This document shows, piece after piece, positions 6,884 to 11,839 of a stretch of DNA of 11,839 bases. Below the pieces are notes generated by a model. It saw only the letters and a program-made list of their open reading frames with translations. It was not told the DNA's origin and made no database searches. This DNA is from Candidatus Firestoneibacteriota bacterium (GTDB taxonomy: Bacteria; JACRDZ01): contig JACRDZ010000159.1 in assembly GCA_016212735.1 (NCBI GenBank), positions 1-11,839 of the forward strand. The letters run 5' to 3'. A program made the translations under genes and the position numbers. Each line of letters begins with the position of its first letter. Within the stretch, counting starts at the first letter, position 1.

Positions 6884-7690
6884 ATGGCATTTAATCAATT
6901 TGAATTTTTTGATTTAGGTTATCTTGATTATCTATCATATAAGAATACTTTTATACATCGGATAGATCCGAGAGCCAAGCTTATCGTAAGCTTAATATTT
7001 ATTATTATAATTATTTCTTTTCCTAAATATGAAGTATCCTCTTTATTCCCATTTTTTTTCTTCCCTATTTTTTTAATTGTACTTGCCGATCTTCCTTTAA
7101 AAATAATATTAAAGAAGATTGTCATTGTATCACCTTTTGCTCTTATGGTTGGGATATTTAATCCTATATTTGACAGAAAAATATTTTTTACAATATTTAA
7201 TATTGGGATTACCGGCGGTTTCATATCATATTTTTCTATAATAATAAAATTTGTTTTAACAATAAGCGCTGCTCTAATTCTTATTGCAACAACATCATTT
7301 CCAGGAATATGTGTTGCACTTGAAAAACTTAAAGTCCCGAAAATATTTGTACTTCAGCTAATGTTTCTTTATAGATATATTTTTGTTCTGGGTGAAGAAG
7401 TAGCACGAACATCCAGAGCAAGAGAACTGCGCTCTTTTGGAAAAAATGGATATCAATTGAGTACCACAAGCAATATTTTAGGAAATCTCCTCTTAAAAAC
7501 AATAGATCGCTCTGAAAGGATATATCAATCTATGTGTTCTCGCGGATTTGTTGGTTATATTAATATAATAAAAAAGACAAACTTCACGTTAATAGATTTT
7601 TTCTATATGATAATATTAAGCAGTATTTTTATTTTATTGAGAATATTTCCAGTTAGCTATATTATTGGAAATATTTTAAGGAGTAACTGA
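6884..7690 (+). CDS. nikQ: Nickel ECF transporter transmembrane coupling subunit NikQ (CbiQ family)
   Basis: This is a 268-residue T component that couples ATP hydrolysis by NikO to the NikM substrate unit. It starts with the CbiQ hallmark RIDPRAKLI at 26-34, followed by long hydrophobic stretches (about 35-70, 74-92, 100-140 and a C-terminal helix at 238-262). The two coupling-helix motifs are present as Ala179-Arg180-Glu181 in SRARELRSFG and Ser219-Arg220-Gly221 in MCSRGF, where ATPase docking occurs. The ribosome site is GAGGG. It begins 31 bp after nikM and its TGA overlaps the ATG of nikO by 1 bp, so the two are translationally coupled. Function follows from family and context; nickel specificity comes from NikM and the NikR operator, not from this subunit. 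Confidence 0.94.
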   Translation: MAFNQFEFFDLGYLDYLSYKNTFIHRIDPRAKLIVSLIFIIIIISFPKYEVSSLFPFFFFPIFLIVLADLPLKIILKKIVIVSPFALMVGIFNPIFDRKIFFTIFNIGITGGFISYFSIIIKFVLTISAALILIATTSFPGICVALEKLKVPKIFVLQLMFLYRYIFVLGEEVARTSRARELRSFGKNGYQLSTTSNILGNLLLKTIDRSERIYQSMCSRGFVGYINIIKKTNFTLIDFFYMIILSSIFILLRIFPVSYIIGNILRSN

Positions 7691-8424
7691 TGAGCCATCA
7701 TATTATCGAAGCAAATAATCTTCATTTCGTATATCCGGATGGGACAAAAGCAATTAATGGAATATCTTTAAAGATTATGCATGGGGAATCAGTTGGTATT
7801 GTTGGACCTAACGGTGCTGGGAAGTCAACATTGATTATGCAGATGAATGGTTTTTTTATGCCTACATCAGGATCTTTAAATATAGGTGGAATCCCTGTTA
7901 GCGAAAAAACAAAAGCAGAAATAAGACGCCATGTTGGCCTTGTATTTCAAAATCCTGATGATCAGTTATTTATGCCTACTGTTTTTGATGACGTAGCGTT
8001 TGGTCCTTTAAATCTGGATTTGTCAAAAGAAGCAGTAGAGAAATGTGTTAATGAAGCATTAATAGAGGTTGGATGCCTTGAATTAAAAGACAGACCTTCA
8101 CATCATCTTTCCTTAGGACAGAAAAGGGCAGTTTCCATTGCAGCTGTTTTATCCATGGGACCTGATATTCTTGTAATGGATGAACCATCTTCTTTTCTAG
8201 ACCCCAGATCCCGCAGAGATATTATTAATCTTTTAAAAAAATTTAAACATAGTAAAATAGTAGTATCGCATGATCTGGATTTAATTCTGGATGTATGTGA
8301 AAGATGTTTAATATTAAAAGATGGGAAGATACAGGCTGACGCCCCAACAAAAGAGCTTCTTATGCAGAAAAATATTTTAGAACAGAATCATCTAGAACTC
8401 CCTCTTACTTTGCAAAAACGATGA
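7690..8424 (+). CDS. nikO: Nickel ECF transporter ATPase NikO (CbiO family)
   Basis: This is a 244-residue ATP-binding subunit of the nickel uptake transporter. Motifs in order are Walker A GPNGAGKST (39-47), Q-loop Gln87 in FQNPDDQLF (the NPDDQ form is typical of ECF ATPases), signature LSLGQKR (about 130-136, with Leu in place of the first Gly), Walker B ILVMDEP with Glu155, and switch His184 in VVSHD. The single ATPase implies a homodimer, as in CbiMNQO-type systems. The start ATG overlaps the nikQ stop (TGATG) and has AAGGAG upstream inside nikQ. A lipoprotein gene follows after 16 bp, with no terminator in between. Confidence 0.95.
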   Translation: MSHHIIEANNLHFVYPDGTKAINGISLKIMHGESVGIVGPNGAGKSTLIMQMNGFFMPTSGSLNIGGIPVSEKTKAEIRRHVGLVFQNPDDQLFMPTVFDDVAFGPLNLDLSKEAVEKCVNEALIEVGCLELKDRPSHHLSLGQKRAVSIAAVLSMGPDILVMDEPSSFLDPRSRRDIINLLKKFKHSKIVVSHDLDLILDVCERCLILKDGKIQADAPTKELLMQKNILEQNHLELPLTLQKR

Positions 8425-8440
8425 ATCGGAAAAAATATTC

Positions 8441-9307
8441 ATGAAAATAAAAATAATATTTATAATAATATTGATAATAGTTTCTGCTTGCAGTTACAAA
8501 CGGCATCTAATTCAACATGTAAGCAAAATTAATAATGCTTTTATTACGTCAAATACAACATGGCAGGGGACCATTGAAATTGAAGGGTCTGTTATAATTA
8601 TGAAAGGAGTTATTCTTACTATCCTGCCTGGAACTCATATAAAATTTATCCCGGAACAAATAGAACGCAACAGTTCTGATCCTCATGATCTTACAAATGG
8701 AATAGTAGTTGAAGGGAGAATAAAAGCTCTTGGAACTCCAGAAAGTGTGATAGTTTTCACATCTGCTGCAAAAAAGCCAAAACCTGGAGATTGGGGTAAA
8801 ATATTATTAAAATACTCCAGAGATAATATTTTTAAATATTGTAAATTTGAATATAGTGAATTCGCAATACATGCACATTTTTCAACAGGCGAAATAACAG
8901 ACTCTATATTCACTTATAATGTTGAAGGATTGCGGCTTGGAATGTCCAGTTTTATTATAAGATATAATAATTTTGTCAATAATATTTCACGTGGAATAAA
9001 TTTCCGTTCAAGTATAAATACTATAGAATTTAATAATATCAATAATAACGAAACAGGAATATTTTTATATGAAAAAAATTCTGAATCAAATATCTCCAAT
9101 AATAATATTTTTAATAATACTAAATATAATCTTCAATTAGGTGAATTTTATAATGAAGATATAAAGCTAGGGAAAAATTGGTGGGGAGTTTTTGAAAATA
9201 AAGATGTATATAAATATATTTATGATAAAGAAGATAATCCTCAACTTGGGAAGGTATATTTAGAGCCATCATTAACTATAATAGAAAGAGCAGGGATAAG
9301 AAACTAA
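8441..9307 (+). CDS. Lipoprotein with right-handed beta-helix repeats
   Basis: This is a 288-residue protein of unknown role. Residues 1-17 form a lipoprotein signal with lipobox VSAC (Cys17), so it should be exported and lipidated. Residues about 40-110 have the look of a beta-helix cap (ILTILPGTHIKF, then IVVEGRIKALGTPESVIVFTS). Residues 115-235 form repeating coils rich in Asn, Ile and Phe (CKFEYSEF, NNFVNN, NNINNNETGIFLY, NNNIFNN), as in NosD-like or pectate-lyase-like folds. The coils close with NWWG at 246-249, a frequent terminal motif. No catalytic residues for a lyase are recognisable. It lies only 16 bp after nikO, so it is probably co-transcribed and placed under NikR control. The ribosome site is weak (GGAAAAAAT). 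Its stop overlaps the convergent gene by 4 bp. A link to nickel is inference from position only. Confidence 0.75.
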   Translation: MKIKIIFIIILIIVSACSYKRHLIQHVSKINNAFITSNTTWQGTIEIEGSVIIMKGVILTILPGTHIKFIPEQIERNSSDPHDLTNGIVVEGRIKALGTPESVIVFTSAAKKPKPGDWGKILLKYSRDNIFKYCKFEYSEFAIHAHFSTGEITDSIFTYNVEGLRLGMSSFIIRYNNFVNNISRGINFRSSINTIEFNNINNNETGIFLYEKNSESNISNNNIFNNTKYNLQLGEFYNEDIKLGKNWWGVFENKDVYKYIYDKEDNPQLGKVYLEPSLTIIERAGIRN

Positions 9308-10416
9308 TATACTCTGATAAGTCGCCCTTTTTCCAATTCTTTTTCTATATTACCATTTTTATTTAGAAGTACAAGCTCCCATTCGTTTTTACTTTTATTA
9401 TAAACAAGGCATAAATAAGAATTATTGTATTCTTTCCATACATCAACAATATTATAATTTATAGGTGAATTTAGAACAACTTCAGGAATACTTTTACCTG
9501 TTATAGATATGCTTTTTATCTGGTTATCTTCTTCAAGAACAAAATCACGAGATACATCATCATAATATCCTTTTGCTTCTGTATATATTAGGTTCTTTGA
9601 ATCTTTTGACCAGATAAATTGTCCTATTATGGTTAGAGAAGACTTTTTTGATTTTTTATTAACTAGTGTAAAATCTTTATTCTCTTTAAAGTTATATATA
9701 TGAACAAGTCCAAGTTCAACGCTTTTTTCCATACCATTATTTGGGTGATAAACAAGGAAATGTTTATTAGAAGATAAAGAAAAAACTTTCAGATAATCAC
9801 TGTTTATACTAATTAAATCTTTTACTTTTCCTGATTTTATATCTACAGATTTAATATATATCTGAGTTTTTATATCTTCCTGATAGAATTTTATTAAAAT
9901 ATTATCATTCTGGAGTAATGTTAAATAGTCTATATTATGGAAAGCTCCTTTTTTTTCATATTTAAAAATTAAACTCATTTCATCAGTTTTTAATGAAAAT
10001 TTATATACTTTTATTATGTTAGGTTTATCTAAAAAATTTGCACTGGAGAAAAAAACATAATCTATTTCTGGAGAAAAATATATATTAGTTATTTTTTTAT
10101 CATCCAAAAACATAAAAAGAAATCTTTTTGTGCCATTTACTAAATTGTAAATATAAAAAGCATAACCTTTTTTTATATTGTCAAATTTTGCAAATATAAG
10201 TTTGTTTTCAACAACATTACTTCGTTTTAGAAAATTGTCAATTGAAGGGATTCCTCTTTTTTTACCTTTATCCATATCTAATTCAAATATTTTATCTTCA
10301 CGATCCAAAATATTTTTATAATAGATTAAATCACTCGCAAAATTTTTTTTTACAAATAAAGATATAAGCATAAGAGAAGAGATGACAAGTTTTATAATTG
10401 GTTTATATTTAAACAT
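9304..10416 (-). CDS. Exported protein, probable TolB-like beta-propeller
   Basis: This is a 370-residue protein I do not recognise as a named family member. A hydrophobic segment at about residues 8-22, after basic residues, looks like a signal peptide, with possible cleavage near NFAS (25-28). The rest is beta-rich and shows recurring blade-like units: a pair of strands ending in a short verb-like pattern such as YFSPEIDYVFFSSA (around 113-126), FSLSSNKHFLVYHP and FIWSKDSKNLIYTEA. These resemble the S-x-D-x-x-x-L-x-Y repeats of TolB/WD40-like propellers. There are no cysteines apart from one near the C-terminus and no obvious enzyme motif. The ATG has GGGGA upstream. It is the third gene of an operon, 15 bp after the PH-like membrane protein. 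A role as a periplasmic binding or scaffold protein is a guess. Confidence 0.6.
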   Translation of the reverse strand: MFKYKPIIKLVISSLMLISLFVKKNFASDLIYYKNILDREDKIFELDMDKGKKRGIPSIDNFLKRSNVVENKLIFAKFDNIKKGYAFYIYNLVNGTKRFLFMFLDDKKITNIYFSPEIDYVFFSSANFLDKPNIIKVYKFSLKTDEMSLIFKYEKKGAFHNIDYLTLLQNDNILIKFYQEDIKTQIYIKSVDIKSGKVKDLISINSDYLKVFSLSSNKHFLVYHPNNGMEKSVELGLVHIYNFKENKDFTLVNKKSKKSSLTIIGQFIWSKDSKNLIYTEAKGYYDDVSRDFVLEEDNQIKSISITGKSIPEVVLNSPINYNIVDVWKEYNNSYLCLVYNKSKNEWELVLLNKNGNIEKELEKGRLIRVY

Positions 10417-10431
10417 GACATATCCCCATAT

Positions 10432-10818
10432 TTATTTTAAGTTATCTAATATGTATTTTAAAACTTCTTTCTGGTCATTAAAATAAGGATCAATTGTAAG
10501 TTCTTCCCCGTTTTGTAATAAAATATAACGCTCGGTTTTAGGAAATGTATGTCTGACTTTATTTATTGTATTTATCTGGAGTTCTTTAAAAATGAAAAAT
10601 CTTGCAACTAATATCTTATCATTTTTAAGTATAAAGGTATGAATAAAAAGAAAATTAAAACATATTACAAATCCAAAAAAAAGAAAAGGCATATAAAATA
10701 TCATTGAAGTATCAAATAATTTAAGAATGCCACTTATCAAAAATATTATAACTGAATATATTTTAATTCTACCAATTGATGTATTCCAAAAAACATACAT
10801 GTTTTCGTATAAATTCAT
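10432..10818 (-). CDS. Small membrane protein with possible PH-like cytoplasmic tail
   Basis: This is a 128-residue protein with two strongly hydrophobic segments (about 18-35 and 39-61). A 65-residue hydrophilic, strand-rich tail follows. The tail (ILKNDKILVARFFIFKE, then INKVRHTF, YILLQNGEELTIDP, and a final helix KEVLKYILDNL) matches the general layout of bacterial PH-like domains that follow a two-helix hairpin. Strands with a Lys/Arg-rich loop lead to a C-terminal helix. No enzyme motif is seen. The ribosome site upstream (AGAAAAAACAG) is weak. It is the middle gene of a three-gene operon, 36 bp after the two-CW gene and 15 bp before the exported propeller-like gene. It could form a membrane bridge between the cytoplasmic and periplasmic products, but that is speculation. 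Confidence 0.6.
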   Translation of the reverse strand: MNLYENMYVFWNTSIGRIKIYSVIIFLISGILKLFDTSMIFYMPFLFFGFVICFNFLFIHTFILKNDKILVARFFIFKELQINTINKVRHTFPKTERYILLQNGEELTIDPYFNDQKEVLKYILDNLK

Positions 10819-10854
10819 CTGTTTTTTCTATTACCTAATGGTATAGGTATTATG

Positions 10855-11646
10855 TTATATTCTTCGATCTTTAACATCTTTTGCTTTAGCAAGTTCTTTC
10901 TGTTTTGCTGCCCGTCTATCTTTAGACAGAGTAAAAAACAATCCAGATCTGCCAACAGGATTTATTTCTTCCCAGCATCTTCCCCCATGATTTTCAATAA
11001 TAGTTTCACTTAGAATTTCTCGTTTTTCTTTAATAGTTTTTGATGTAGTTTTTTCTTCATAAAGAAGAGGACCTCCAATCAAACTCGAATAAATAATACC
11101 TATTTGAAAATAAGTATCGATATCATCTGCTCTCAGATAAAGAGTAGTTTCAGGTTTTGAAAATGTCAAGCTTTTTGATACAAAATGCAATAATACGTGT
11201 GAGAGTTCTTCCTTATTACCATAAAAAAATCCACTATTCCCAGAACTCTCTTTAAGTTTATCAGGAATGCTTAATTCCAATTTGATTTTTTTTACAGATG
11301 CAGCATTTTTAAATCTAAAAACACAATCTCTTAAAATACTTTCAATAGAAATTCTTGCTTTTTTCTCTCTCGCTTTGTGTACAGATTCTTTTACAAATTT
11401 TTTATGTGTTTCTGTTGGTTCAAGCCCCCATGCTGAAAGGATATAATAATCGCAGTTAGTGCAGTCATTTAATTTGCGGGAGAATTCATCATGTGATAAT
11501 CCTTCACATAATGTACCGTCTACCAGCCAGCATTCTCTTGTCATTTTCTGTTGAAATGCTGGACATTTATCACGTAATTCATTTTTACATTTTCTATATT
11601 CCCAACATTCTTTGGTTTTGTTAAATAAAGATTTGATATTGAACAT
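10855..11646 (-). CDS. Two-CW-like Cys-rich protein with degenerate histidine-kinase-type ATPase domain
   Basis: This is a 263-residue soluble protein without membrane segments. Residues 14-65 carry seven cysteines in a CW...C...CP...CW...C...CTNC pattern (Cys14, 20, 28, 39, 47, 62, 65). This resembles the two-CW modules of anaerobes and would suit a metal or Fe-S site. Residues about 98-236 follow the layout of a GHKL ATPase domain (ARISIESILRDCVF, ELSHVLLHFVSKSLTFS, ENHGGRCWEE, GRSGLFFTLSK). The nucleotide-binding residues are lost: the N-box Asn positions are His154 and Lys158, the G1 DxGxG is Tyr186-Ser-Ser-Leu-Ile, and no GLGL G2 is visible. There is no phosphorylatable-His dimerisation domain. 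The tail is Lys/Arg-rich. It is probably a non-catalytic sensor or scaffold that reports metal or redox state. It is the first gene of its operon, with GAGGGA before the ATG. Confidence 0.75.
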   Translation of the reverse strand: MFNIKSLFNKTKECWEYRKCKNELRDKCPAFQQKMTRECWLVDGTLCEGLSHDEFSRKLNDCTNCDYYILSAWGLEPTETHKKFVKESVHKAREKKARISIESILRDCVFRFKNAASVKKIKLELSIPDKLKESSGNSGFFYGNKEELSHVLLHFVSKSLTFSKPETTLYLRADDIDTYFQIGIIYSSLIGGPLLYEEKTTSKTIKEKREILSETIIENHGGRCWEEINPVGRSGLFFTLSKDRRAAKQKELAKAKDVKDRRI

Positions 11647-11690
11647 TTGTTTCCCTCAATTCTTCATAAGAAGTTAATAATAACATTTTT

Positions 11691-11719
11691 ATATTACTCT
11701 TGATATTTTTTTTTGTCAA
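11691..11719 (-). promoter_or_regulatory. Sigma-70-type promoter of the two-CW operon
   Basis: On the minus strand a perfect TTGACA (11719-11714) is followed after 17 bp by TAATAT (11696-11691). The start would be near 11684, leaving a leader of about 38 nt that contains GAGGGA before the ATG at 11646. No convincing operator dyad is seen next to it. Confidence 0.6.
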
Positions 11720-11761
11720 ATAAAAAAATTGATTCATAGTTATACAAAAAAGCTTTATTTC

Positions 11762-11794
11762 TTTAAAGTATTATCTTATAATATTTTAAAGTAT
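11762..11794. repeat. Twofold TTTAAAGTAT direct repeat
   Basis: TTTAAAGTAT occurs at 11762-11771 and again at 11785-11794, a 23-bp period, in the AT-rich region upstream of the two-CW operon. It lies 40-75 bp upstream of the -35 box. It could be regulatory or chance in such AT-rich DNA. Confidence 0.3.
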
Positions 11795-11805
11795 AGGAAT
11801 TTCAA

Positions 11806-11839
11806 AGTTATTAGTTTTAAGTAGTAAGTTATAAGTTTA
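11806..11839. repeat. AAGTTA/TAAGTT low-complexity repeat reaching the window edge
   Basis: Short degenerate units (AAGTTATTAG, TTTTAAGTAG, TAAGTTATAAGTTTA) run to the last base. Such TAAGTT strings are, from memory, dispersed intergenic repeats in some environmental genomes. The element continues beyond the window, so its full length is unknown. Confidence 0.4.

Noticed and set aside
10832..10849. TACCTA-ATGGTA-TAGGTA hairpin between the two-CW and PH-like genes
   Set aside because: Only six weak pairs, and the minus strand continues with an A run instead of a T run, so it is not a terminator.
1..11839. CRISPR array to accompany cas1
   Set aside because: No regularly spaced repeat of 24-40 bp is seen; the only repeats are short and twofold or low-complexity.
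1..11839. tRNA, rRNA, insertion sequences or transposase genes
   Set aside because: Nothing with cloverleaf, rRNA signature or transposase motifs was recognised by reading both strands.

Overview
The window is AT-rich throughout and gene-dense, with TTG as well as ATG starts. It carries a tetrahaem cytochrome of the class III (c3) type, a NikR whose operator has the form described for deltaproteobacteria, and a lipoprotein. Together these suggest an anaerobic Gram-negative bacterium that uses hydrogen or sulfur compounds, with Desulfobacterota or a neighbouring phylum as the best guess. This assignment is an inference; no rRNA or other phylogenetic marker is present.

Region 1 (1-840): the 3' part of a CRISPR cas1 gene on the + strand, cut by the left edge. 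No CRISPR array and no cas2 are visible in the window. Region 2 (841-4518, - strand): a tight four-gene operon read right to left as MFS exporter, DrrA-type ABC ATPase, ABC-2 permease and ECF sigma factor. A good sigma-70-type promoter lies upstream of the MFS gene. No anti-sigma gene follows the sigma factor. Region 3 (4519-4768): a 250-bp divergent control region with one promoter in each direction, a 14-bp inverted repeat and a twofold 12-bp direct repeat.

Region 4 (4769-9307, + strand): a nickel module. A c3-like cytochrome and nikR form a first transcription unit. A second unit encodes a nickel ECF transporter, with NikM fused to a NikN-like C-terminus, then NikQ and NikO, followed by a beta-helix lipoprotein. 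Between the two units lies a perfect GTGTTAC-N13-GTAACAC NikR operator over the -10 of a promoter. The implied circuit is that Ni-loaded NikR shuts off nickel uptake. The c3 cytochrome is a plausible electron partner of a nickel-dependent hydrogenase, which is not in the window.

Region 5 (9304-11646, - strand): an operon of three poorly characterised genes. It starts with a soluble protein that joins a Cys-rich two-CW-like module to a degenerate histidine-kinase-type ATPase domain. A small two-helix membrane protein with a possible PH-like tail and an exported beta-propeller-like protein follow. The last gene overlaps the convergent lipoprotein gene by 4 bp. Region 6 (11647-11839): a promoter for this operon, then AT-rich sequence with short repeats reaching the window edge.

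The strongest candidates for something undescribed are the two-CW/degenerate-ATPase operon, the beta-helix lipoprotein attached to the nickel operon, and the cytochrome-nikR pairing.
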